8,209 nt of DNA from the NCBI GenBank assembly GCA_947490975.1, contig CANLHV010000050.1, positions 1 through 8,209 of the forward strand. The letters run 5' to 3'. Source of the DNA: Acidimicrobiaceae bacterium (lineage in GTDB: Bacteria > Actinomycetota > Acidimicrobiia > Acidimicrobiales > Ilumatobacteraceae). Below the pieces are notes generated by a model. The model worked only from the letters and a program-made list of their open reading frames with translations, was not told the DNA's origin and did not search any database. Positions 1-6,606 of this stretch are shown in pieces (within the stretch, counting starts at the first letter, position 1; the number at the start of each line of letters is the position of its first letter). The position numbers and the translations under genes were made by a program.

Positions 1-1
1 C

Positions 2-331
2 GATCGTTTGATAATTGGCGAAGTACGCGGCGCCGAAACGCTCGACATGTTGTCGGCGATGAACACCGGGCATGACGGTTCAATGTCGACGATTCACGCA
101 AATAGTGCACGAGATGCTCTTCGCCGTGTTGAGTCGCTAGTTATGCAACACGCCACCAACTGGTCGCGAGATGTTGTTCGCGATCATGTAGCTGCATCAA
201 TCAACGCAATTGTGCACGTCGCTCGACACATCGATGGTTCACGTTTTATTCAACAAGTTTTATTAATCGAGCAAAATCAGTTGCGAGTTATAGTCGCCGA
301 CGGTCGCATTACAGACGAAATTTTGCAATGA
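2..331 (+). CDS. tadA: TadA/CpaF-family pilus assembly ATPase, C-terminal part (5' end outside window)
   Basis: This is the C-terminal end (about 109 residues) of the cytoplasmic secretion ATPase that powers Tad/Flp pilus assembly by hydrolysing ATP and acting on the TadB/TadC platform. The frame is open from the first base, so the TTG at position 5 is an internal Leu codon and the gene continues upstream. Seen in sequence: the Walker B region reading DRLIIGEVRG at nt 2-31, and the His-box region NTGHDGSMSTIHANS at nt 62-106. Both are hallmarks of the VirB11/TadA/CpaF group of type II/IV secretion ATPases. The P-loop must lie upstream and cannot be checked. Its TGA stop (329-331) overlaps the ATG of the next gene in an ATGA, which suggests translational coupling. 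CpaF-type rather than PilB/GspE-type is inferred from the motif wording and from the tadB-tadC-flp-tadE neighbours. Confidence 0.93.
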   Translation, partial: DRLIIGEVRGAETLDMLSAMNTGHDGSMSTIHANSARDALRRVESLVMQHATNWSRDVVRDHVAASINAIVHVARHIDGSRFIQQVLLIEQNQLRVIVADGRITDEILQ

Positions 332-1056
332 GACTAATTTTCTTGCTTCTTGGTGCGGCGAGTTTTGCCGCTCTGGTGTTTTCAATTGGCACCTGGTATT
401 TGCAACCACTTTTGTTTCGACAAATAGTCTTGCGCCGCCTAAATCGGCAGGGTTTGATAGCGCGACTAACGAATAAATTAACCAAACGGCAAAAATCTGG
501 GTCAAAGCACAGCGCATTGTTAGGGCAACTATCTGAACTTTCAGATTTGCTCGATGCCACAGCGCGAAATCTTCGACTCGGCAAGTCAATGGCCAGCGCG
601 CTTAAGTCAGCAACTGAAACAGGCACCATCAAAGAACCCGTTATAGGTGAGCTTGTTGCACTAACTACGCGCGGTGAATCTTTTGCTGAGGCAACCAAGC
701 GTCTGTCGCCAACGGCTAAAGCCAATGATCTGATTTTTGCGCTGCGAACAATCGATCTTGCCGCAACAGGCGGTGTCGGCGGTGTGCTCGCGCTTGAACG
801 CGCCGCCATTGTTTTGCGCGAGCGCTCGACAAACATAAACGATCGCCAGATGCAAGCGAGCCAAGCAATGCTTTCGACAAAAGTTCTGTCTTGGGCGCCA
901 GTCGCTGTCGCAGGCTGGTTAGTTGCTACAAGCAGCAGCGTGCGAAGTTTTTTGATCTTAAGTGTTTCGGGTTGGGTGTGCATCTTGCTCGGCTTGAGTT
1001 TTAACTACGTAGGACGACGTTGGATGCAAACAATCGTCGCGCCAGCACAAGCATGA
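328..1056 (+). CDS. tadB: TadB-like type II secretion F-domain pilus platform protein
   Basis: Predicted inner-membrane platform protein of the Tad pilus, 242 residues. It has a hydrophobic N-terminal segment (about residues 2-22) and a basic cytoplasmic stretch (about 31-60). A soluble helical region of about residues 65-180 corresponds to the T2SSF fold, including LSDLLDATARNLRLGKSM and a Gly-rich turn AATGGVGGVL. Two C-terminal membrane segments follow at about 184-201 and 206-226. This topology and length fit actinobacterial TadB proteins. The assignment as TadB rather than TadC rests mainly on gene order, directly after the ATPase and before a shorter F-domain protein. The ATG at 328 sits in an ATGA overlap with tadA, and no other start is needed. 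By family analogy it would pair with TadC and be driven by TadA. Direct similarity to a named family member could not be tested. Confidence 0.88.
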   Translation: MRLIFLLLGAASFAALVFSIGTWYLQPLLFRQIVLRRLNRQGLIARLTNKLTKRQKSGSKHSALLGQLSELSDLLDATARNLRLGKSMASALKSATETGTIKEPVIGELVALTTRGESFAEATKRLSPTAKANDLIFALRTIDLAATGGVGGVLALERAAIVLRERSTNINDRQMQASQAMLSTKVLSWAPVAVAGWLVATSSSVRSFLILSVSGWVCILLGLSFNYVGRRWMQTIVAPAQA

Positions 1057-1580
1057 TTTCGCTAATTGGCATATCAGTTATTGCAGTTGTCTACTTTGTT
1101 TATCGCCGACGTCAACCCGTTGAAGTGTCATTTTCTAAACACATGCCTGAGTTGATAGACACTTTGCTGGTTTTAACTCGTGCAGGTCACAGCCCAGCGG
1201 CGACAATGTCACAGTTACACAACTGGTCACCCGATGAACTAAAGCCACATCTTCTGCGCGTGCGCTCAGAACTTATTGCTGGTCAGCGCTTTGCAGAAGC
1301 AATGAAGAACTTGCGTGAATCACTCGGACCTTGCTTCTTCTCGATCTGCGACATATTGATTTGCGCTGACCGCGACGGTTTGCCAATCACTTCGGTGCTT
1401 GACCAACTCTCTTTTCATGCCCATCAAGAGCGGCGAAGATTGCGCGAGATTGAAGCAAAAGAATTGCCGGTTCGAATGTTGTTTCCGCTTGTCTGTTGCA
1501 TCCTCCCCTCTTTTGTGCTGTTGGCAATGGTGCCGCTGCTCGTTAACTCGTTAACCGTTGTCACGGCGAAACTGCTGTGA
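1053..1580 (+). CDS. tadC: TadC-like type II secretion F-domain pilus platform protein
   Basis: Second membrane platform subunit of the Tad pilus, 175 residues from the chosen ATG. Seen: an N-terminal membrane segment (about 2-17) followed by Arg-rich YRRR, then the F-domain start HMPELIDTLLVLTRAGHSP (30-48). A conserved-looking KELPVRMLFPLVCCILPSF (136-154) runs into a long membrane segment (about 142-165). The PELID...RAG and PVRMLFPL...P patterns are typical of actinobacterial TadC/T2SSF proteins. The frame is open back to a TTG at 1020. The ATG at 1053 is preferred because it gives the same 4-nt ATGA overlap with the upstream gene as tadA/tadB and places the first membrane segment at the N terminus. 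It ends in a GTGA overlap with the prepilin gene, so it probably forms one translationally coupled unit with its neighbours. Confidence 0.88.
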   Translation: MISLIGISVIAVVYFVYRRRQPVEVSFSKHMPELIDTLLVLTRAGHSPAATMSQLHNWSPDELKPHLLRVRSELIAGQRFAEAMKNLRESLGPCFFSICDILICADRDGLPITSVLDQLSFHAHQERRRLREIEAKELPVRMLFPLVCCILPSFVLLAMVPLLVNSLTVVTAKLL

Positions 1581-1792
1581 AGAAAGAAGATCAAATGAAA
1601 GAGTTATTCAAGATTAAAACCGAGTCGGGGCAGGCCACCACCGAATACGCACTTGTTCTGCTCGGCGCGGCAGTAATTGCACTACTCGTTATAGCTTGGG
1701 CGACAGATGGTGGCGGGGCGGGGCGAATCGGCGAACTTTTCGACACAGTGTTGTCAGGTATCTTCGACCGCACCGACGAACTTGGGCAGTAA
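1577..1792 (+). CDS. Flp/DUF4244-type small prepilin
   Basis: Small protein (71 residues from GTG 1577) with class III prepilin organisation: a short basic leader (KELFKIKTES), then the processing site G|QATTEYALVLLG, with Gly before the cut, Glu at +5 and Tyr at +6, then a hydrophobic helix (about ALVLLGAAVIALLVIAWA) and a short polar C terminus. This is the layout of Flp pilins and of the actinobacterial DUF4244 family, the presumed major subunit of the Tad pilus fibre. Cleavage would be by a TadV/CpaA-type prepilin peptidase, which is not in this window. The start is uncertain. GTG 1577 overlaps the tadC stop (GTGA), like the other junctions. ATG 1595 is preceded by the purine-rich AGAAAGAAGA (1581-1590), a plausible ribosome site, and would give 65 residues. 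Either start keeps the processing motif. Confidence 0.82.
   Translation: MKKEDQMKELFKIKTESGQATTEYALVLLGAAVIALLVIAWATDGGGAGRIGELFDTVLSGIFDRTDELGQ
1581..1590 (+). promoter_or_regulatory. Possible ribosome binding site for the alternative prepilin start
   Basis: AGAAAGAAGA is an all-purine tract ending 4 nt before the ATG at 1595. It supports that ATG as a competing start for the Flp-like prepilin, against the GTG at 1577 that overlaps the tadC stop. It is not a strong Shine-Dalgarno match, because it lacks GGAG. Confidence 0.35.
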
Positions 1793-2177
1793 AAAACACA
1801 CTGACAGAGGCCAGGCCACAATCGAGTTCGCACTTACCCTGCCATTACTATTTTTGTTTTCACTCTGTCTCGTGCAAGTCGGCAGTGTCGCCAACGACCA
1901 ACTTGTGCTGAACCATGCCGCGCAAACAGCGGCTCGAGCTATCTCGCTTGCCGATATCAACCCAGAATCAGCACAGCAAGTTGCAATAGCGACAGTTGAG
2001 CGCGAAATAAAATTGCGTGAGATACAAGTCGAAGTCAAACTTGAAAATGAATCAGCAAGAGTCGAATTACGCTACGAGCGAAGGCTCGCCGTGCCAGTTA
2101 TCGGTCAACTCTTTCGCCGCTTTTCTCTGACTTCGAGCGCCACAATGCCGCGACAACTTTTGAGCACTGAAAATTAA
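1782..2177 (+). CDS. TadE-like pseudopilin
   Basis: Likely minor pseudopilin of the Tad system, 131 residues from the chosen TTG. Seen: a short charged leader (GSKKHTDR) and the processing motif G|QATIEFALTLPLLFLF with Glu at +5. A long hydrophobic helix of about 20 residues follows, then a soluble part (AAQTAARAISLADINPES and a beta-rich region with many Glu and Arg). This matches the TadE/TadG-like domain: one N-terminal membrane anchor and an extracytoplasmic C-terminal part. The frame is open back to ATG 1707. Starting there would put about 33 residues read through the prepilin gene in another frame ahead of the leader, which looks non-native, so TTG 1782 is preferred. It then overlaps the prepilin gene by 11 nt. 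No strong ribosome site precedes it, so coupling to the upstream stop is likely. Its stop lies inside the rsgA stop on the other strand. Confidence 0.8.
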   Translation: MGSKKHTDRGQATIEFALTLPLLFLFSLCLVQVGSVANDQLVLNHAAQTAARAISLADINPESAQQVAIATVEREIKLREIQVEVKLENESARVELRYERRLAVPVIGQLFRRFSLTSSATMPRQLLSTEN

Positions 2178-3223
2178 TCGAGTTTGCGCATGCCTTTGCG
2201 ATTTGAAAGTCGCACGCGAACTTTTTGTTCGTCTTCGAGCGCTAACTCTTCGGCTACTAGTCGCTTCATGCTTTCAAGTCTCTCGATTGAGACTTCGTTT
2301 TTGACAACTGCAGCCTGCACAGCACAACTTGGCTCGTCTTGATGTTTGCAGTCGCGAAACTTGCAATTGTCTGCAAGTTTAAAAATGTCGGCGAACGCCC
2401 GCTCGATGCCGTGTCCGCTTGTCCATAAGTTGAGTGCGCGCAGGCCCGGCGTATCAATCAGCCATCCACCATTGGGCATCGACAATAAGTCTGCAGCAAC
2501 TGTCGTATGTCGCCCGCGTTGATCACCATCGCGCACTTCGCCCACTTGCTGCGAGTTTTCGCCGATCAGTCGATTGACAAGTGTTGACTTGCCCACCCCG
2601 CTTGCGCCAAGAACAGCCACCGAACGGTGATTTTCACCATATTTTGCTAGTTCATCGAGGCCATCACCAGTTAAGCCACTAACCAGGTGACATTCAATGC
2701 CACACACTCGCGCCACATCACGAAGCTCAGCGATGTGTTGAGGTGCATCTTGCAGATCGCTTTTTGTCAAAATGAGCACGGGTGTAGCGCCGCTGTCGAA
2801 AGCCAAAACAAGTTCGCGCTCGACCCGGCGCTGATTTGATTCGTTGGTCGCAGCATGCACAATTAACACCGTGTCAATGTTTGCTGCCACTGCGTGTTGT
2901 TCGGCGCGCACAGCATCAGACGATGCACGGCGAATGAGTGCCGAACGTCTTGGCAAAACATGATCGATGCGCTCGAGGTTTTTTTCGAATGCAACCCAAT
3001 CACCCACGACGACATCTGCACCGATATTTCTCACGCGAACTATGCCAGATTGATCATCAGATGCACTCATCTTGATCGTGCTCCATCCACGATCAAGTCG
3101 ACTTACTCGACCAATTAGAAACGAAGAATCAATTTTTTGCGCCGCATCTTCAAATGTTTGATTCCATCCAAGTGCGAGCAGATCGGGTCGCATGTCACCA
3201 TTTACGCTACCGACGCAACCCAT
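2174..3223 (-). CDS. rsgA: Ribosome small subunit-dependent GTPase A
   Basis: GTPase that acts in late 30S ribosomal subunit maturation, in the cytoplasm (YjeQ/RsgA family), 349 residues. The circularly permuted motif order is visible: G4 TKSD (153-156), then G1/P-loop GASGVGKS (206-213), the G2 region RGRHTT (236-241) and G3 DTPG (257-260). An OB-fold-like region precedes the GTPase at about 35-95. The zinc site follows as C287-x4-C292-x-H294-x5-C300, the exact family spacing. The C terminus is basic, ending NRKGMRKLD. ATG 3223 is the outermost start. ATG 3193 (Met11) is an alternative that keeps the RPDLLALGW segment. It is the only minus-strand gene seen. It diverges from topA across 66 bp and converges on tadE with overlapping stops. 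Function is confident. Any link to the Tad genes is positional only. Confidence 0.96.
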   Translation of the reverse strand: MGCVGSVNGDMRPDLLALGWNQTFEDAAQKIDSSFLIGRVSRLDRGWSTIKMSASDDQSGIVRVRNIGADVVVGDWVAFEKNLERIDHVLPRRSALIRRASSDAVRAEQHAVAANIDTVLIVHAATNESNQRRVERELVLAFDSGATPVLILTKSDLQDAPQHIAELRDVARVCGIECHLVSGLTGDGLDELAKYGENHRSVAVLGASGVGKSTLVNRLIGENSQQVGEVRDGDQRGRHTTVAADLLSMPNGGWLIDTPGLRALNLWTSGHGIERAFADIFKLADNCKFRDCKHQDEPSCAVQAAVVKNEVSIERLESMKRLVAEELALEDEQKVRVRLSNRKGMRKLD

Positions 3224-3289
3224 ATTGCATTTGGATTTAAACCGATAACCTTGACAAGTCCATACTCGACCACCTAACGATGAATCTAC
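3224..3289. promoter_or_regulatory. Divergent rsgA/topA intergenic region
   Basis: This 66-bp gap is the only place where promoters for both rsgA (minus) and topA (plus) can lie without entering coding sequence. It is richer in A and T than the flanking genes near the rsgA side (ATTTGGATTTAAA). No strong Shine-Dalgarno sequence precedes either start codon, so both messages may have very short leaders. No convincing operator palindrome was seen. Confidence 0.6.
3251..3280 (+). promoter_or_regulatory. Candidate topA promoter
   Basis: A perfect TTGACA lies at 3251-3256, and TAACGA, a poor -10 match, lies 18 nt later at 3275-3280. If used, transcription would begin only a few bases before the topA ATG at 3290, giving a nearly leaderless message. 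That would agree with the lack of a ribosome binding site there. The -35 match is good and the -10 is weak. Confidence 0.35.
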
Positions 3290-5974
3290 ATGTCTAACGC
3301 TCTCGTCATTGTTGAGTCGCCTGCAAAGGCCAAAACAATTTCAAAATTTCTCGGCGACGGCTTCGACGTGCGCGCGTCAGTTGGTCACATTGCCGACTTG
3401 CCAAGCAAAGGTTTGTCGGTTGATGTCGAAAATTCTTTCAAACCAAATTACGAATTAACCGAGCGTGGCGCCCAAGTAATCAAAGAACTAAAAGCGTTGT
3501 TGAAAGACGCCGACGAGCTCTATCTCGCAACCGACGAAGACCGAGAGGGCGAAGCGATCGCTGCTCACCTTTTAGAATATTTGAAACCGAAAATACCCGT
3601 TAAGCGAATGGTGTTTCACGAAATCACCAAAACTGCAATTTCTGAGGCGCTCGAACACACACGCGATATCGACTACAAATTGGTTGACGCTGCCGAAGCG
3701 CGAAGAATTCTCGACCGTTTATACGGATACGAAGTGTCGCCAATTTTGTGGCGCAAAGTGAATCGCGGGCTTTCGGCCGGCCGGGTACAAAGTCCTTCAA
3801 TTCGCTTGGTCGTCGAACGCGAAGAAGAACGAATGGCCCATGTCGCCGCCGGATATTGGGACCTCGAAGCCACGAGTGCAACTACTCCTATATTTAGCGC
3901 TGGTTTGCAGTCGGTCGACGGGTCGCGAATCGCGATGGGCAAAGATTTCGATTCGCTCGGCGTTGTCAAAGAAGGCGTCGTAGTTATCACCGAATCGAAG
4001 GCTGGCGAACTTGTTGCTGGTTTAGCCGATGTCGACCTTGAAGTTCGCAGCGTTGAAGATCGGCCATATCGCAAGTCGCCACGCGCGCCGTTTATGACCA
4101 GCACCCTTCAACAAGAAGGCGGCAACAAACTGCGCATTACGGCAAGCGAAGTTATGCGCCTGGCACAAAGTCTTTATGAAGGCGGCTTCATTACTTACAT
4201 GCGAACCGACAACGTCATTTTGGGTGACGATGCAATGACCGCCGTACGCAGCGAAATTTCAAGTGCTTTCGGCACAGAGTTTTTGTCAGTCGAACCACGA
4301 CAATATAAATCGAAAGTCAAGAATGCCCAAGAAGCCCACGAGGCAATTCGCCCAACATTGCCGTTGCGCAGCCCAGATGTCATCGCTTCTGAAGTGAACG
4401 CCCGAGAACTTACGCTTTACAAACTTATTTGGCAACGCACACTCGCCTCGCAGATGTCTGATGCAACCGGCACGACCGTGACGGTCAAACTCGGTGCTAA
4501 CACGATCGGTGCCGTCAAAGCAGACTGCGAATTTTCAACGAGCGGCACGACGATCACTTTCGCTGGTTATCGCCAGGCGTATCAAGAAGTTGAAGAAGAC
4601 TCAGAGTCAGAAGAAAAAGAAGCACTGTTGCCACCGATGAAAGTCGGCGACAAAGTCAAGATCGACAAATATTCGGCAAACGGTCACGAGACTTCGCCAC
4701 CTGCTCGATACACAGAGCCAACTCTCGTCAAAAAACTTGAAGAGCTCGGCATCGGTCGACCGAGCACATACGCGGCAATTCTTGGCACGATTTTGAATCG
4801 CGGTTATGTCTGGAAAAAAGGTCAGGCGATCATTCCTTCATGGACCGCGTTTGCCGTGGTCAAGTTGATGAAAAATCATTTCACCGAACTTGTCGACTAT
4901 GCATTTACAGCGACCGTTGAAGAAGAACTCGACGAAATCTCGCAAGGTTTGCGGGTCAAAGAAGTTTGGCTCGGCGAGTTCTATTACGGCAACGGCAAAG
5001 AGTTGCCGGGGCTCAAGCCACTTGTCGAGCACAACATCGCCAACATTGATGCAGCTTCATTAAATGCGTTTCCGGTCGGCATGCATCCGACGACTGGCGA
5101 AGAAATTATTTTGCGTCCAGGCAAATTCGGTCCGTATGTCCGTTGTGGTGACAACACGGCGTCGGTTCCTGAAACAATGACGCCCGATGAACTAAATGTC
5201 GAAATCGCTGTCGCGCTTTTGGCAGCGCCAAAATACATCGACCCGATCGGCGAACTTGATAGCTTGCCCGTGTTTTTGAAAACTGGTCGCTACGGTCCGT
5301 ACGTGCAGTGGGGCACGATCGAAAATCCACCACTTGATTTAGAAAAACCGAAAATGGTTTCGCTGTTTAAATCAATGGCGATTGAAAATGTCACAATGAC
5401 TGAGGCTTTGCAACTCTTATCGTTGCCTCGCACTGTTGGCGCCGACACAACAGACGGCGAAATCATCACTGCACAAAACGGTCGATATGGTCCGTACATC
5501 AGCAAAGGCAAAGACAGTCGCACGCTTGAAAGCGAAGACCAGATTTTCACGATCACAATCGAAGCCGCGTTGGCAAAACTTGCTGAACCGCGAGTCTTTG
5601 GTCGGCGCGGGCCCGCAAAACCTCCGCTAAAAGAATTTGGCAATGACCCTGTCAGCAATCGACCCGTTGTCGCCAAAGACGGAAAATTCGGCACGTATGT
5701 TACTGACGGCGAGACAAATGCAAGTTTGACCCGCGGTGATCGTCTTGAGTTCATCACACCTGAGCGCGCGTTTGAGTTGCTGGCGATTCGTCGCGACTAC
5801 ATGGCTTCGAACGGTGGCAAAAAACCAGCCAAGCGTGGGGCTAAAAAAGCGGCGAAATCACCGAGCAAGAAGCCTGCGGCTAAAGCGGTCGCCAAGCCGA
5901 GCAAGAAGGTCGCGTTGAAATCCAAGAAAAAGACCGCAAAATCTGCGAGCGCGGTCGACAAATCTGCCAAGTAA
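3290..5974 (+). CDS. topA: DNA topoisomerase I (type IA)
   Basis: Relaxes negative supercoils by single-strand cutting and passage, 894 residues. Domains in order: Toprim (about 1-115) with VIVESPAKAKTI (Glu9) and DEDREGEA (D82, D84, E86); then the topoisomerase IA core with LSAGRVQSPSIRLVVERE (161-178), the active-site tyrosine Y303 in ITYMRTDN, the QEAHEAIRPT region (347-356) and the GIGRPSTYAAIL region (487-498). Four C-terminal Topo_C repeats follow, with cores GKFGPYV (611), GRYGPYV (666), GRYGPYI (731) and GKFGTYV (798). The protein ends in a Lys/Ala/Ser/Pro tail (842-894) with 19 lysines in 53 residues. There are no C-terminal zinc ribbons. This is the actinobacterial layout, where the basic tail aids DNA binding and processivity. 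The residue after YMRTD is Asn308, where Ser is usual in proteins I know. ATG 3290 is chosen because the family's N terminus starts there. It heads a probable topA-tmk-holB operon. Confidence 0.97.
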   Translation: MSNALVIVESPAKAKTISKFLGDGFDVRASVGHIADLPSKGLSVDVENSFKPNYELTERGAQVIKELKALLKDADELYLATDEDREGEAIAAHLLEYLKPKIPVKRMVFHEITKTAISEALEHTRDIDYKLVDAAEARRILDRLYGYEVSPILWRKVNRGLSAGRVQSPSIRLVVEREEERMAHVAAGYWDLEATSATTPIFSAGLQSVDGSRIAMGKDFDSLGVVKEGVVVITESKAGELVAGLADVDLEVRSVEDRPYRKSPRAPFMTSTLQQEGGNKLRITASEVMRLAQSLYEGGFITYMRTDNVILGDDAMTAVRSEISSAFGTEFLSVEPRQYKSKVKNAQEAHEAIRPTLPLRSPDVIASEVNARELTLYKLIWQRTLASQMSDATGTTVTVKLGANTIGAVKADCEFSTSGTTITFAGYRQAYQEVEEDSESEEKEALLPPMKVGDKVKIDKYSANGHETSPPARYTEPTLVKKLEELGIGRPSTYAAILGTILNRGYVWKKGQAIIPSWTAFAVVKLMKNHFTELVDYAFTATVEEELDEISQGLRVKEVWLGEFYYGNGKELPGLKPLVEHNIANIDAASLNAFPVGMHPTTGEEIILRPGKFGPYVRCGDNTASVPETMTPDELNVEIAVALLAAPKYIDPIGELDSLPVFLKTGRYGPYVQWGTIENPPLDLEKPKMVSLFKSMAIENVTMTEALQLLSLPRTVGADTTDGEIITAQNGRYGPYISKGKDSRTLESEDQIFTITIEAALAKLAEPRVFGRRGPAKPPLKEFGNDPVSNRPVVAKDGKFGTYVTDGETNASLTRGDRLEFITPERAFELLAIRRDYMASNGGKKPAKRGAKKAAKSPSKKPAAKAVAKPSKKVALKSKKKTAKSASAVDKSAK
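5861..5908 (+). repeat. In-frame 12-bp direct repeat in the topA lysine-rich tail
   Basis: CCGAGCAAGAAG occurs identically at 5861-5872 and 5897-5908, 36 bp apart, so exactly 12 codons. It encodes PSKK twice in the histone-like tail of TopA (after Ser858 and again after Lys869). Such repeats are expected where basic tails expand or contract by slippage. They are a simple source of length variation between strains. Confidence 0.75.
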
Positions 5975-5986
5975 CAACCGCCCTCT

Positions 5987-5990
5987 AGGG
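5987..5990 (+). promoter_or_regulatory. Ribosome binding site deciding the tmk GTG start
   Basis: AGGG lies 7 nt before the GTG at 5998, a good position for a Shine-Dalgarno element. It supports GTG 5998 as the tmk start over TTG 6004. The site also lies in a short inverted repeat: CAACC at 5975-5979 pairs with GGTTG at 5989-5993. Confidence 0.5.
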
Positions 5991-5997
5991 TTGAAGC

Positions 5998-6606
5998 GTG
6001 AGTTTGGGTAAATACATCGCGTTCGAAGGCCTTGAGGGCTGCGGCAAAAGCACACACGTCAAACGATTGGCGACGCGACTCAACGCGGTAATGACTCGCG
6101 AACCTGGTGGCACAGTTGTCGGTTCGATGTTGCGCAATATTTTGATCGACCCAGCGAACACAAATTTGTCGCCGCGCGCCGAAGCGTTAATGATGGCGGC
6201 TGATCGCGCGCACCACATCGCTGAACTTGTTTCACCATCACTTTCGGCTGGTCGACATGTTGTAAGCGATCGCAGCGTTTATTCTTCGCTCGCCTATCAG
6301 GGCTACGGACGCCAAGAAGACATCGCTGAGTTGAAGCGCATTAACGACTGGGCCACTGGCGGACTGTGGCCAGAACTTGTCATATATATAGAGGTACCTA
6401 CAGCGATGCTGCTCGAGCGACTAAAAAAGCGCGAACTCGACCGCTTCGAACGCGAAGACGGCGAATTCTTCAAGCGTGTGGCTGACGGGTTTTCGCAGAT
6501 GGCAGCAGCCGACCCGACGCGTTGGCTGATTATCGACGGCACCCCAGCCAAAGACGACCTCGAAAAAATAATTTCGGCTGCTGTTCAAGAAAGACTCGGC
6601 ATCTAA
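5998..6606 (+). CDS. tmk: Thymidylate kinase (dTMP kinase)
   Basis: Phosphorylates dTMP to dTDP with ATP, an essential step of dTTP synthesis, in the cytoplasm. It has 202 residues, the usual bacterial length. Seen: P-loop FEGLEGCGKST (9-19), dTMP-binding TREPGGT (33-39), the DR motif SDRSVYSSLAYQGYGR (90-105), and an Arg-rich LID, RELDRFERED (145-154). Arginine in the LID rather than in the P-loop is the Escherichia coli-type arrangement. GTG 5998 is supported by AGGG upstream and places the P-loop at the normal distance from the N terminus. The gene starts 23 bp after topA and its TAA overlaps the holB ATG by one base (TAATG), so it is probably co-transcribed with both. A short run of rare-looking ATA codons and TA repeats (6383-6390) stands out inside it. 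Function is confident. Confidence 0.96.
   Translation: MSLGKYIAFEGLEGCGKSTHVKRLATRLNAVMTREPGGTVVGSMLRNILIDPANTNLSPRAEALMMAADRAHHIAELVSPSLSAGRHVVSDRSVYSSLAYQGYGRQEDIAELKRINDWATGGLWPELVIYIEVPTAMLLERLKKRELDRFEREDGEFFKRVADGFSQMAAADPTRWLIIDGTPAKDDLEKIISAAVQERLGI

Noticed and set aside
309..983. Long open frame (224 codons) on the minus strand opposite tadB
   Set aside because: It lies fully antisense to a gene with clear F-domain and membrane structure. Its product is low-complexity Ser/Arg-rich with no recognisable domain, as expected from a shadow frame.
1696..1911. Plus-strand frame across the prepilin and tadE junction
   Set aside because: Its product is rich in Arg, His and Cys with no prepilin motif. 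The two flanking frames carry the processing sites and explain the DNA.
2156..2173. TTTTGAGCACTGAAAA near the end of tadE as a bidirectional terminator
   Set aside because: Pairing is interrupted by a G-G mismatch, and only a TTTT/AAAA and a 2-bp AG/CT stem remain. It is too weak to call.
5290..5757. Open minus-strand frame of 155 codons opposite the topA C-terminal repeats
   Set aside because: It mirrors the Topo_C repeats and has no family features. TopA is unambiguous on the other strand.
3551..6275. GCGATCGC octamers (in topA and tmk) as HIP1-like repeats
   Set aside because: Only two copies were noticed in the window, far below the density seen in genomes where this octamer is a real repeat family.
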